Shown here in pieces: positions 38,211-50,614 of a DNA stretch of 64,000 bases (position 1 is its first letter; each line of letters starts with the position of its first letter). Source of the stretch: Marsupella aquatica (taxonomy: Eukaryota; Marchantiophyta); assembly GCA_973895155.1 (NCBI GenBank), contig OZ316894.1, positions 26,102,001 through 26,166,000 of the forward strand, written 5' to 3'. The translations under genes and the position numbers were made by a program. A model generated the notes under the pieces. It was given only the letters and a program-made list of their open reading frames with translations. It did no database searches and was not told where the DNA came from.

Positions 38211-41200
38211 ATGAGGAAGAGCGGGGCGCGTCTTCGTTACAAAAGAGGGTCTGCCCCACCAAAGGAGAGGCGGTGCGGTGTGCCATTCACGCTTCTAGTG
38301 GCTCCATGGACTCTCCTCCTACTCCTCCTCCTTCTCTTAACTTCATCCATAAGTCATGAAGACGGCGAACATGCAGCACGAGGTAAGAAATTTTCTCGAA
38401 CCGTTTACAGAAACTTCCTCCCTCCCATATTAGGAGATTCATGATGGCGCTACTGAGTCGAACTGCTTTGTGCATAAAGGGAAGAGGTATAGTGATGCAA
38501 ATCTGGTGCTTGCGAGTGCTCACCTCGATTCTAATTCCTAATATCCTGAGCTGTAAAGAAGAATGCCGAGACTAGCTAGCTGCCGATTCTTATTTTAAGC
38601 TCGCACACTGCGTTTTACTCCGTGCTAGTTTGTGATATCCGTTATGCGAAGACAAGTTGAAATCTCGTGTTATCTTGCTTTCGTTGGTCAACTGTCTCTC
38701 TGGTCAGGGAGAAATAAGCACCTTTTCTAAGAACTGTCTCAGTGAGACCCACGATTTTCGCCAAATTGGGGTCATGAGAGAACATGCATTATCTTAGTTT
38801 CCCTTGACTAATTCTGCTCCTTTCAAAATTCGAAGTAGTTTACACAAACTGAAAGCAAAGATGGGATGGAAGGTCAAATGCCCCTATGATCGCCTAGAGG
38901 CTTGAACTTTTTTATCACCGGTCGATTCATTCAGTCATTAAGAAACTGAATTGCTGTTCAGTGCATCAAAAGTAGCTCGTGCTCTATGACGTTGTACTCT
39001 TTCCCCCGGCACAGGCGTTCGGCGCCTTCCTTGCTAGGTCTCGTCTAATTCGGGGTGAGACGTACTGAGTGGCAACCGTTATCTTGATAGACCTCCGTCC
39101 CCCCATGATTGCTGCAGGTGGTTCTTGCACCAAAAGACTGTGGCAGCTGTGTCGTGCACGTCCACACATGCATTATTTGGCTATGAGGGTGGCCATTTAC
39201 AAGGACATTAGCGTTATTTTATGAGTGAGTGGGTGGACTGTAGGAATGGTGAACACATGGAGCGCGGAAAAGCTGATAAAAGCATCGTTCCTGGCTTTGC
39301 AGTTTTGGAAGAACTGGATGACTTTATCATACAGGAGCTTACAGGTGCAAGCCTAGCTGGGAGGAGGGGTAACCATCCAGATGGCAACGGTGAGGATTCC
39401 ATTGGTTCTGTAAGCAGCAGCTCAGATGAAACATCGGTTGCTGCCTCGGAGAGTGACGGAGAACTTCATTACTCTCACTTAATTCCTAGTACGGATAAAT
39501 TGGAGCAGGAGCACTCTTCATCTAGAGGAGTAGTGTTCCCGACGAGAGTTTTCTTTCAAGAATCAGGGGAACCAATAGATGCGTTGCAGTACGCCGAGTA
39601 TGGTGCCGGACTCTTGCAAAAGAGCGAGCCTGCCGAGGACAATTCCAGAATATGTCTAGTAAGGAATGCAGGTGGGACACACTGCCGAGTGATTATTCGT
39701 CATCGAGAATTAGCCGGGCAAGATTGCACTTGGCTGCCTCAAGAATTCGCAGAGGGTCAGGATCAAGTCTTTGCCAACTACGTCGTAGCAGAGGAGCGTT
39801 GCCATGACGCTTCAAGCTACGAAAGAGATCTCGTTGCTGAGATTGAGCCTGGAGGAGGATCGTATCTAGTCTGCCAGACAGATTCCCTTTCTGAAAGCAC
39901 GGCTGTTTGCGGTTTTGCTTTTACCACCCAGTCAGAATGCCGTCTGCCGGGTGTGGAATCGAACTCTATTCCTGGTCATGATAGCTCACGCAACGATCTT
40001 TCCCTTCGTCTTGGTGAAACTGACCAGGAAGGTCAGGGGGAACTCGGAGCTGCAGCAAGGAAACCAGAGGATTCACTGTCGAGTGAGCTCCCTAATTCTG
40101 TTGAATTTGAGGGACTACAACCCGCGCGGCGGATTACTGTACAACAACAAGACGAGGAGCTCTCCTCGCCTGTAGATATTTACTTTGATTCGAGTGATTC
40201 AAGCCAGCAGGACGTAGACGAACGGGAAGAGAACGCTGGGGACATGAATGCGGATGGAAAACCCCAACGGACTGTAAATGTCGGGGTTGCCGATAATGAG
40301 TTTAAGGTTGTTGAAGATGCCAGTGGAGAGGAGATGGTTGCCAATGTGGAGTTCCTGTCTCCACTAGTCAAGAGTGAGGCAACAGGTGGAGAGAGTTTGG
40401 TCTACCCAATCCTTGAAGAACAGTATTTCGACGACGAGCTTCTCTTTCCTCTTCTGGTAGAGCCTGGAGTGTTACTCGAGGAGCCCAGGAGGCTGCAACG
40501 CGTCGGTTCTGTCCTGAGTCTCGATGAATATAAGAAATCTATTCTCGAGAGTCAACGAAAGAGCGAAAATCAAGTGGATTTGAGCAGCGTTCACGCTCAA
40601 AGGGTTCGCCACAGTGATGAGAGCTACAACTACGCATCTGCTACACACGGCGCAAAGGTGCTCGCTTCGAATAAGGAGGCGAAGGGTGCGAGCCACATTC
40701 TCACGTCTGACAAGGACAAGTATCTCCGCAACCCTTGCGGTGCCGAGGACAAGTATGTAGTGCTAGAATTGTCCGAGGAAACGTTCGTGGATACCATATT
40801 CATCTCCAATTTTGAATTTCATTCATCGAATCTAAAAGATTTTGAGGTGCTGGGAAGCACGGTGTACCCAACCAAGGATTGGATTTCTCTGGGCAAGTTC
40901 CAAGCGGAAAATGTCAGACACAGGCAAAAGTTTACCTTAGAAGACCCCAAAATGGTGCGCCACTTAATGATCAAAATGCTCACTCATTGGGGTTCTGAGT
41001 TCTTTTGTACTTTGAGCATAGTTGAAGTCTTTGGAGTAGATGTAATCAAGAATCTTCTAGAAGACTGGATAGCTCTAGAAGAGGTGGATAACAACGCGAG
41101 AACGCAGGGAAGTAATGGACATGCGGTCTCTCAAGAAGAATCGGCTTCCCTAGGTGGCACTGGGCATCAATTAGTTGCAGATCCTTCTCTTGATGCCCCA

Positions 41201-42349
41201 TTCACAGAAGCATTGATTACGGAGTCCCAGATCGGTACGGCCTCAGAGCAAGGGGCCGTAACTGGAGGTCGAGATACAATTAAAACAGCGGACGGACTAC
41301 ATGGCGATGAAGACTCGAAGGCGGGCTCGACTGGAGATTCGTCTGCTCAGGACCCGATACACACCCTAGGAGGAAAACCACCCGGAGATTCTGTCCTGAA
41401 AATTCTCATGCAGCGAGTGAAGGCACTCGAGTTGAACCAGACCCTTTTCGATCTTTATCTGGGTGACATGAATCAAAAGTACAAAATGATGCTGAGAGAA
41501 TTCGACACGGACCTTGCACTAGTCACTGAACGATTACGGAACGAGACAGCTTTGACAGCATCGTTAGCCATGCGACTTGCTGATAGGGTGAGCCGCACAC
41601 ACCCATTTTTCACCATGTATGGAACCTCATGTCGTTGATGGTCTCTTATCATCACGAGTTCTTTCCACGGGAGATCTTCCAATGGCAGCAGATCAAAGTC
41701 TTTTCATCTTATTGTGATAATTGTATGGGTCCAGGAATTGCAACGAAAAGAGGAGAAACAGTATATGGAGTATCGTTTCGCTCAAATCGCTAGCAATTTC
41801 ACGGACAACTTAGACATGATGAGGTTCTCATCAGACACTTTCCCCACTGTCCAAATTCTTGCGTAGAAGATGTCTTCTTTTGCTTCGATAGATTGGAGTC
41901 CAGAAGACTCTTACCCAGTCTATGTGGAGGTCCGTCTTGGGTCCGTTTTCCCATCCCCTTGAGGCTTTTGGTGTTCGTGGTTTGCTGGGCGTACGCGATA
42001 TTTGAGACTTTTGTCCTATTGGTGATGCAGGTGGCAGATTCAAAGTATGGAAAGAAGAGAGATCACAGCTATATTGTTATCCTTTCTATGTATGATCCTG
42101 TCGGCATTGCTACACCTATTAGCCAGTTGTATGCCAAGAAGAAATCCTACGAGGGATATTTCAGCGGAACCAAAAGGTAGTGAAGTCAAGGAAGAGGTCC
42201 TCGACAGCAGGTTGGGCGGGATTGACAGGACGTTAGGCGGGATTGACAGCAAGTTGGACAATCTCAGCCTATCAAAAGTCTGCCAGTGTTCGTCAAGTCT
42301 TATTTTGTATCTGGCGTGCGCCCTGACCATCCTCATTCTTTCAGTTTAA
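38211..42349 (+). CDS. Mid-SUN domain membrane protein (plant SUN3/4/5 class)
   Basis: Integral membrane protein of the nuclear envelope/ER; plant mid-SUN proteins carry a central SUN domain and act in nuclear and ER organisation. Exons 38211-38382, 39303-41587, 41735-41823, 42031-42349 give about 954 residues. Exon 1 encodes basic MRKSGARLRYKRG followed by a hydrophobic segment at about residues 27-44 (Leu run). Then comes a long acidic, Ser/Glu-rich stretch, the SUN domain at about residues 497-640 (SYNYASATHGAKVL, DKDKYLRNPC, KYVVLELSEETFVDT, LKDFEVLGS), and a coiled-coil segment. Two C-terminal membrane segments follow at about 860-880 and 938-954, joined by a short linker with a duplicated LGGID motif. 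This N-TM, mid-SUN, two C-TM plan is typical of the class. Acceptors 39302 and 42030 were chosen by phase; a purely internal start at 39221 would lose the first membrane segment. The acidic region is longer than I expect for angiosperm members. Confidence 0.88.
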
Positions 42350-43942
42350 ACATTTAACTGACATGTTGGAGCCGAGCAACTGAGTGCTCCATTAAGCGTC
42401 TTTCGAACCGTGCTGATACCACAGGAAGACTCTTCCGTCGGGGACTATGTTGCTGTGATGTTTGACCTCTTCAGCTGGTAAATGGTTCCATTTGTCAACC
42501 ACCCAAGTTATGGGAGCTGGCTCTGAAGTTGAATATCGAGTTCATGACGGACTGCGCATCATCGTTACCCTGGAGCGTACCACAATAGTCTCAAAGCGGG
42601 ACTAAATCATGATTAACTTTCCTGTGTTCCTCCTGCTGCGCTGGTGTACATATCCAGCTGAAGAGAAGGTCCTATGAGGTCCTGAGAGCTACGCATTCCG
42701 GCTATATATGATCATACAATCGCTCAGACTTTCTCGATGGCTACGGCGACGTCCACAATCACCATACCTTTTTCTTCCCTTTCTCTTGCCTAGTGTTACT
42801 TCCTCTCCTGCAGTGTATAGCCTGAGTACCCAGGTTTTCCTCTTCCTGCCAGTTTTTTGAGCTTTTTGTACCTTGGTACCCAGCCTCTCATGATTTTCCT
42901 AGAAGTCTAAGCTCTCCACACGTACTATTGGTTCATTTCATCCTCTTTACAGTAGATATCCCAGCTGGCATGTGCGGACCATTCTCCCACAATCCCAAGC
43001 TCTATAAGTAGTGTCAATCCACCTCAACTTCTTTTTACATATGCCTCTCCTTTAGCTTGCAAGCTTACCTTTGGCCAAATGTCAATGCATTGATCGATCT
43101 ACTACGCTAGCTTACCTCGTCACCTTACTCGTCGACGTGTTCCATGTAATATACGGATCCAGAGCCACCTCAAATGTGAGAAACAATAGGTTCTTCATAG
43201 CCAGGTTTAGGATTCTTAGAACAGAATCATCAGACCACGGATGCAGCAGTAAGAAAAGTACCGTTGACTTAGTTAGCTTAGCAGACAGGATTCCGGTTGA
43301 TAGCGGTGTTACCTCCCAGTCGGCCCGACACAGGTTGATGTCTTCAATTATCCAACGAACAGTCATGGGTTCTTTTAGCTGCCTGACACTGCGTTCCAGC
43401 CAACCATTTCAGCTGATCAGAATTCATTGCAAAAGTGACTGACCTTTGTACTCTTCTTGAGTACTGGTCATGATTTGGTGGATTCAAGTCTAGGGGGTGG
43501 GATATTAAGGTTTTGACGAATTTTTTTACTGAACCTACCTAGTCATTTGAATAGAATTGTCGCCGTACTGTGTAATAAAATGACTCGAGGAATTGTGGTG
43601 GTCTGTGTGGCCGTCAATTTGGAATTCTCGTACTTTTTAACAGTGTCTCGCATAAAGTCGTTCGGGTAACATTGCCTGTCACATTTTTGCCAGTTCTTTG
43701 CAGAAATGAATTTTGGACGAGACTTGAGCACACATCTAGCCCATGATAAGAATGGACGGTAGCTTACTATGTTGATGTATTACGCTGTAGCTACTATCTC
43801 AAATTCGTTTTGAAACTGGAAATCACAGCAATTTCTTGAGGATTAAGATCGTCGACTCTGGAAGGTCTGACATCTACGAACCTTGCAGTTGTACGTAGAC
43901 TAGAGTACTCAGCACTTCTGCATGTTCTGAAGTCTTGTTTCT

Positions 43943-44047
43943 CCTGTGACATTTAATCAACTTCAAATGTAGACTTGGAAAATTTTGGTCTCGTTGGACC
44001 TGTGACATTTCATCAACTTCAAATGTAGAATTGGAAAATTTTGGTCT
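43943..44047. repeat. Tandem pair, ~56-bp unit
   Basis: CCTGTGACATTTAATCAACT... at 43943 and CCTGTGACATTTCATCAACT... at 43999; both run on through CTTCAAATGTAGA and TTGGAAAATTTTGGTCT with two substitutions. Confidence 0.85.
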
Positions 44048-44828
44048 TAGAATCCAACCAAAGCTGGGCTACAGCCGAGCAAAGAGTTCAGCATAACGTG
44101 TTTCCATGGGATTTGAGGCATTATAGCTCAAATTCCATGTGGACACGTGTAGGCTAAGGTACCCAAAGCATGCAGGCTCTGAATTGTAAGTGCTAGTCGA
44201 TTGGATTATGTGGCACCATGTGAGGGGTTTACTGTGTTTGGAGTGCATTTTTTCCGTGAATTGTTGAACCTGTGCTATAGAATGGGACCATCTTATAAAT
44301 CTGATACACTACGAGGAACCACCTTCAGCTGCTTCAGAATGTTTGGATCTGTCTCAATCATGCCCTGCTCCAACAGTGCTTTGGCTCTATTTGCTTTGGT
44401 GCCAAACGTCTCAATTGGCCCAAGTTCCCATGTTTTGGAGCAGGTTCACGCGATAGGATTCTACCGTCGGAAGCCATGTCTATTTCAGCCACCAGTCGAT
44501 GTCCTGCAGAGAAACGGACTTCTTGATTAGCACTCGCACGTATCTCACCGATTCAGCTGGCGTAAAGCTTAATGAAAAGCATGTGGACCTTACACTGTCC
44601 AGAGCACGATCCTTGTCATCTCCTCAGTCAAAGATTGTGCATAGAAGGTGCCAATCAAATAATCGATGACCGATGACAAACTAATAGTAAACTGGCTATA
44701 TAGGTGGACTTTGATGTGATACATCCACTTACTCACCAGATTGCCAATGCCATGTTACGTAGTCCTTTGGAGAGATCTGCAAACCTCATTTACATTGGGA
44801 TTTTGATGTAGCCCGGAACCACAAGCTG

Positions 44829-44918
44829 CTAGTGCGTGGCATTTTTATTTGCCTTGAAAACCGGCAGCCAGATAACCTTACGCTCCTAGTGTTTGGCACT
44901 TTTATTTGCCTTGAAAAT
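44829..44918. repeat. Pair of 33-bp copies spaced 57 bp
   Basis: Both copies end in TTTTATTTGCCTTGAAAA and begin CTAGTGYKTGGCA; four mismatches separate them. Confidence 0.75.
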
Positions 44919-45059
44919 AGAAAGCAGGCCATCCAACATAGGGGCCAACTCTGGAGCATGCAATTCTATGTAGGGTAGCCACAAGGTGACAATAGTCAAG
45001 TATCCCGCTGGACCACACCAGGAGGGAGAGAAGGTTAAACCAGGGCCCCAAACCTGGCA

Positions 45060-45220
45060 ATTAGGGGCTGAGGAGACTACCAATACTTCCACCACTACAC
45101 CTTACCCCATCCACACACGCACTCACCCTCCACATCCCTTGCATGTGGAGGGAGGATTGAACTTGGGATCTCTTGGTTCTAGGCTCATCCCCTAGCCAAC
45201 CGACCACAACCAAGTGTTAG
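45060..45220 (-). mobile_element. Candidate tRNA-derived SINE (Pol III promoter-like boxes)
   Basis: On the minus strand a B-box-like AGTTCAATCCT (consensus GGTTCGANTCC) lies at about 45153-45163. An A-box-like TGGTCGGTTGG sits about 40 bases upstream at about 45199-45209, a tRNA-like spacing. Downstream is a GT/GGA-rich body. No tail or target-site duplication was identified, so this is a candidate only. Confidence 0.35.
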
Positions 45221-45364
45221 TGATTGGCATTTTGAGCAGACACTAGCACCAACAAGACAAGGTCAACAAGTTGACATTTTGAAGGACTAGGGTATGCTGC
45301 ACGCGACAAAGAAATGGGTGTGTGATGACCATGATTGAACACTTCAATCTCAAAACAAATCGAG

Positions 45365-45697
45365 CTCAGGGGGGGGGGGGGTCACTTTCACGAAAGTGGC
45401 ACATCACGTGCGACAAAGTATAGACCCATTTAAATGGGTGTGACAAAAGACTTCCAAAGTTTGGTGGAAGAACACATAGGGCATGTTTTATTGACTGGTC
45501 GGCTTTAAAGAACACATAGGCCTATTTAATTGTAAAGCATACTTTCTTTAAAGTTTTTAGGAGTTTTTAAGTAAAATGACAAAATTTAAAGAAAAAAAAG
45601 GTTTTGCAAAAAAAAAATTCACTTATAAATTAGGGGGGTCAAATCCTAAAACGTCGCACGTGATGTATGGCCCTCCATATAGTGACCCCCCCGAGAG
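45365..45697. mobile_element. 333-bp MITE-like element with terminal inverted repeats and 6-bp TSD
   Basis: The left end reads CTCA then a 13-G run, GTCACTTT..., ACATCACGTGCGAC. The reverse complement of the right end reads CTCT, C, a 7-G run, TCACTATA..., ACATCACGTGCGAC. The termini therefore match over about 45 bp with a diverged middle. ATCGAG stands directly before the element (45359-45364) and directly after it (45698-45703). The interior is AT-rich, contains palindromic ACCCATTTAAATGGGT and has no open frame for a transposase. It fits a non-autonomous DNA transposon; the superfamily cannot be assigned from these ends. Confidence 0.75.
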
Positions 45698-46263
45698 ATC
45701 GAGTTAGTGGCATTGAGTTATTGCCATTGCAGGACAAGTCATCATGTACACAAAACTACCCAAGACCTTTCTTTAAGTAATGTCTGAAGAACCTCCTGGA
45801 TCATTGGCTCACTGATGACCACCGCAGGATTTCACAAGATCTTCAGTAGGCGGATAGGTTGGCGGAACCCATGGTTCAGACTTGGACAACGCGCCCCAAC
45901 TCCCTCCTATTGTGCACATCTTCCCCTTTCCTCCTGTGGCACACATCTTCCCCAACTCATCCACCCCATTATAAGCCCATGAGCCAAGGAGGATTCATAA
46001 TATGAGGGTCTCAGAATTGCACATCAAAATATGATATCTAGGGTGCAAGACACCCTCCATACCATGATAAACCTTGTTATTTTCTTTCAACTACACTTGC
46101 CTCTATAAAAATCCCATATTATGCTCCACTACTCATCATAAAAGATGGAGCACTGAGCACTTTTGTGGAGCTTAAGTACATTCCTATTGAAATTGAACCA
46201 GTGCAATGTATAATGAGAGCCCCTGGCCTATTAGGTGCAGTTGTGGTTTAAATCAATGAAGAC

Positions 46264-46427
46264 ACACCCTATATTATCACATTTTGAATGAATGCACACA
46301 GTAGAGTATCACATTTCGAAATATATATACACACCCTATATTATCACATTTTGACTGAATGCAAACATTAGAGTATCACATTTCGAAATATATTATCACA
46401 TTATGCACACCGTATATTACCACATTT
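46264..46427. repeat. 67-bp tandem repeat (2.5 copies) upstream of eIF3f
   Basis: ACACCCTATATTATCACATT begins copies at 46264 and 46331. Each continues to CACATTTCGAAATATA with a few substitutions. A shortened, altered third copy follows from about 46393. It lies some 270-430 bases before the eIF3f start codon. Confidence 0.8.
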
Positions 46428-46696
46428 GAGGTGTGAATACCTGCAGGGATAATATGATTATATGATGCCCCTCGCCCAGGGTGGCACGCATTTCTCGCCT
46501 CCGCTCTGACGTGGCCTAGGTACCTCAGTTCGCCGCTCTCCCTTTCGACTCTGCTCGCCCTCCGAACGCTCAGAAGTTGGGTTTTAGAGGTTTGATCAGA
46601 TTGCTCGGATTCGCCATGGAGTGAGTGTGGAGGACACAAAGCAGTGAGCGAGATCCATCGACCCCAGAGCTTGAAAGGGAGAGCCGAGCCTGAAGC

Positions 46697-49047
46697 ATGG
46701 CAGGTGGAAACACGGTGCTGCACATGCCCTCTGGCCCCACGGGAGTCGTGGGAAAGCTCCACCCGACAGTGCTGTTCAATATCTGTGACTCCTACATTCG
46801 GCGGAACGATCAGCAGGAGCGGGTCATCGGAACTCTACTGGGATCAGTGTCTTCCGATGGAGCTGTGGACATCCGCAACTCCTATGCCGTCCCTCACAAC
46901 GAGTCCTCGGAGCAGGTTCTTGCCAAAACCCGTTGTTCCCTTCCGGTTAGGTCTTTTTTTTGTGGGGCTTTTGTTGGGGCTTTTGTCCGGCACTTCTACT
47001 CCTGACTGTCTCAAGGTTATCTTTTTGCTCGAGCATGGTTTGCTAGGACACGATTTCATGTTTTGTGTGGGCGGAAGATTTGCCGGAGCTGTCCTACGGA
47101 ATGCCCACCGATGTTTAGGGTTTTGATTTTCAGCTCGCTGCACTTTTCTCTAGGGCTCTCTTTTTAATATTTTTCTGTCGTGTCATGATTCTGCGAAGTC
47201 TGTGTGCATCACAGCTACCTGACTTCCAGACAAATGTGATGTTGGCCAGTTCCTTTCGGTACAATATTTGAGCCAGAGTATTGTTCGAATCACATAACTA
47301 CCTATAACCCGTAGTGCCCTATCAAATCCACCTGACTCGTAGACGGCCAGTTTGTTTCTGTACAATTATTTATAGCCAGAGTAATGTTGGAATTATATTA
47401 TAGGTTATGAACCCTAGTGCCCTGTTCTCCGCCGGTTCTCTGAGTGTCAACGTATTGAGGAGGCTAAATTTCAGGTATGGTTTCTGAATGCCTGTACTGA
47501 GAATTGGTTGTAATTCGCCCATAGATCCCGAAGTACCGTCTCTGTCCTGGGCTTTAGAACCACAGTATCTGTGGACCTCTCCTGTCTCAATTTCCAGCGG
47601 CCTCTTTCTACCAGGACCGTTCTTGACATTGTACTAATTCCGGGCGAGTGGATGTTGGTGTGGAATCCACAGGTGGCAGTGGATATCGATTACCATCGGA
47701 ATATGTTCGATCTTCATCAGCGTGTAAATGCTAAAGAAGTTATAGTCGGATGGTATGAGTATCCATACCTTATCCATTACGTCGCTGGGATTTCACGGCT
47801 CAATTGTTTCCCAGCACAGATGTTCCGTTTTGCATACCAGTTTTGTCTTACTTTCCGTGGGGATGGAATTTAACGTGTTCAAGAAAGTACCCAAAAACGC
47901 CTATGAATTGGTCATTTAGGTGCCTTTGGGTTCCAGCTAGAACATTGCGGTTCCATGCGGATGCAGTCACGCTCTTGCTGGTAAGGTAGTAAGCCCTCAG
48001 AGCTCAACGAGAAGCTAATTTTCTCCTATGTCCTATCAAATCTCAGGTACTCCACAGGTGCTGGAGTGAGTGGCAGTGATGCCCTTATCCAAGACTTCTA
48101 TGCACGTGAAGCTACCAATCCTGTGCATCTCACAGTTGACACAACATTCTCTGATGAAAAGGCCTGTATCAAGGCTTATGTCTCGACCAATCTAACGCTG
48201 GGTGACCGACAGCTGGCTGCTCAATTTCACGAGGTTCAACTCGATTTACGTCTCATTGAGGCCGAGAGAATTGGCTGTACGTTCCAATTCACAAACTTCT
48301 ATATAGGCGGTGATATGTGTCTTCGTTACAAAGTTTCTTAGGAGCCCCCAAGATTGTTGTGTTGCTCATTGACCAATTTCTTGAGATCATTCAAGCTAAG
48401 TGTTTTGAGTTACGAATCGTGAGTTGTGATCTGGTGCAGTTGACGTATTGAAAAAAACTGTGGTCGATAAACTTCCCAATGACTTGGAAGGCTTGGAAGG
48501 AACCATTCAAAGGTTGCACGCGATGATTGATACAGTTTCCAGATATGTCGATGATGTGGTGGTATGTGGTCCATAATTCATTGTTCTCAAGTTCAATGTG
48601 TTCAGGAGTTTGGTTTGATTTTCTCAGAGAGATTCATCTTGCTCTTGCTGATCCCCTATAAATCTTCTTGGATGGCAGCAAGGTCGTATTCCCCCAGACA
48701 ACACAGTAGGCCGATATCTAACTGACACAATGGCAGTAGTGCCAAGGATTGCTCCAGATGCTTTCGACAAACTTTTCAATGACAGTGTGCAGGTAATGTA
48801 GCGTTTTGCTATGTTGTTCAGCAATTGTCTCATGGCTTGCTGAGTTTTCTCATCCAGGTAGTTTTCAATGCAGAGGATTCTGCTATCATCATGGCTGCTA
48901 CATGTACATTTTGACGCTTGGGAGGTGGGCTAACACTTCCTTTTGGGAAATGTGCAGGATGTGCTTTTGGTGTTATATTTGGCAAATTTGACTAGGACAC
49001 AGCTCACTTTGGCTGAAAAGCTGAACACAGCTGCACAAATAGTTTAA
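46697..49047 (+). CDS. eIF3f: Eukaryotic translation initiation factor 3 subunit F
   Basis: MPN-domain subunit of the cytosolic eIF3 complex, which recruits the 43S pre-initiation complex to mRNA. Exons 46697-46915, 47673-47752, 48047-48276, 48440-48561, 48679-48792, 48958-49047 encode 284 residues; the Arabidopsis protein is of similar length. Marks: N-terminal MPN part (VLHMPSGPTGVVGKLHPTVL, RVIGTLLGSV), then VAVDIDYHRNMFDLHQRVN and GWYSTGAGVSGSDALIQDFY. The C-terminal region has DVLKKTVVDKLPNDLEGLE and ends TLAEKLNTAAQIV. The JAMM metalloprotease signature is not present: the His-x-His-Pro position reads YSTG. That fits the non-catalytic MPN type of eIF3f. The start ATG is the first of the frame and sits in a good context (AGCATGG). 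Confidence 0.95.
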
Positions 49048-49420
49048 AGAAATTCTTGAGTTTAATCTTCAATTGGATATTGTCGGCTAGTGCAATTATT
49101 GAGCTCGTGTAGATCTTCGGCAACGGTGGGAGGGTAGAGATAGAGGGGAAGGATGGTTGCGGTTGTTACTGAGATTCTCGGGACCTTGTCTAACAAATTG
49201 ACCTTAGTCTTTTGGGATGATGCGTCTTCAGAGGGAGGTTTTATGGCTGGCATTTATGCTGGCAGAGAACTGATTTTAGATTTCACGGCTGGAGGGTTTA
49301 ATATTGTCGATCTCTCACAGTCCTGGTTCCCAAGGGGTTCAAGTCTTAGATCTTGTGGTCGAGGTTGAGAACCCCAGATCGCGAAGTTTGTGTAGTTTTT
49401 TTTGTCTAATGAATTGAAAG

Positions 49421-49507
49421 TTGCGAAGGAAACCCATTGATTCGTGTGCAAGGTTACGAAGGAATCCCATTGATTCGTGTGCAAGGTTCCGAAGGAAACC
49501 CATTGAT
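49421..49507. repeat. 33-bp tandem repeat, 2.6 copies
   Basis: Units at 49421, 49454 and 49487 (partial) share CGAAGGAAACCCATTGATTC with one or two substitutions. Because the unit is 33 bp it stays open on both strands; the minus strand repeats MGFLRNLAHES. Confidence 0.9.
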
Positions 49508-50614
49508 ATTCTTTTGAACATTGGAGTAGTGAATTTTGGACCAAGATTCTACCTGAACTCGGGATGCATCTCAGGTGGGCGGTTTCTGAGCGATGGGCCA
49601 ATTTTCACATGGCTGAAAACTACATGTTTCTAAGGAAATCCGTGCCATACGCAAGAAGAGAGGTCAGACTTGTTCGCAGGCAAGCCCTGACTGCTAATCT
49701 GGAGGATTCCTACCACCCAGCTGTACAATAGGAAAGGCATGCGTTCAACCTGGTGTGTCTATTCCACGAGGTGCAGTAGACTTCAGCTTAGGATCCAAAT
49801 ACAAATATTTTTGGGTAGCGATAGGGCTCGTAGGTAGGTTTCGCCTGTGCTGGGAAGAGATAGATTCCAGCGTAAACCCGGCTTTCGCATTGAAATGCAG
49901 ATCGACAACATTGTTGAAGAAACGCTTCAGTAGATCACACAACGTGCCAAAGTAATAATTAAAAAAGAAAAGATTGAGCTAAAATGTAGAGTTACTATTT
50001 TAAAAATAAGTGGAAAAGGAGGACAAGCCACAAAAATCTGACTGAAGCTGATACCACAAGGCAGTGTTGAGTACTCCAGCAACAGGACCTGAAAACAACC
50101 AGGAACACAACGCTACAAAGATCAGAGTAGTAACCACAAAAGATTAGGGAAGCACGTGAGCCAAGGAACATTCAATTGCGACAGAAAACCCAAGGTGACA
50201 GGGAAAAAGAACACGTTCATTTGCTTTGTCGTGTGAGGAGCAAGACAACACAAAAGGAGCACAAGGACAACAAAAACCAAAATACAACAACAAGCACAAG
50301 ACAGCACAGAACTCAAGCATTACCATACCTTCTGATGGGAGCCAGCTTGGGCACTAAGATCGGTTTCTAACATACTTATAGTGTGCAGGATGCAGCGGGA
50401 GTTTCCCGGGAAAACCTGCCTAATGTACTTGTGTCTCCGGCCAGCAGTTACAAAAATGCAGCTAAACCGCCTATATGGACATCTGCAACTTTTATCATCT
50501 ACTTGCAGCCCGTTTGTCTTGTGATCAGGTGTAAAATGCTCAATCCCTATATCCTAGTCCATGGGGATAGCCATGGACAACATCCCAGTCCATCCAGGCG
50601 TTTACTTTGGAAAA

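Larger units (their letters stand above)
42350..46696. other. Repeat-rich spacer between SUN and eIF3f genes
   Basis: No gene recognised. Holds a 56-bp tandem pair (43943-44047), a 57-bp pair (44829-44918), a tRNA-like SINE candidate (45060-45220), a 333-bp terminal-inverted-repeat element (45365-45697) and a 67-bp tandem repeat just upstream of eIF3f (46264-46427). Open frames at 43071-43442 and 44201-44530 show no familiar domain. The eIF3f promoter should lie within the last few hundred bases. Confidence 0.6.

Noticed and set aside
44201-44530. 109-codon plus-strand frame in the SUN-eIF3f spacer
   Set aside because: Cys/Phe-rich translation without a recognisable domain, surrounded by repeats; not supported as a gene.
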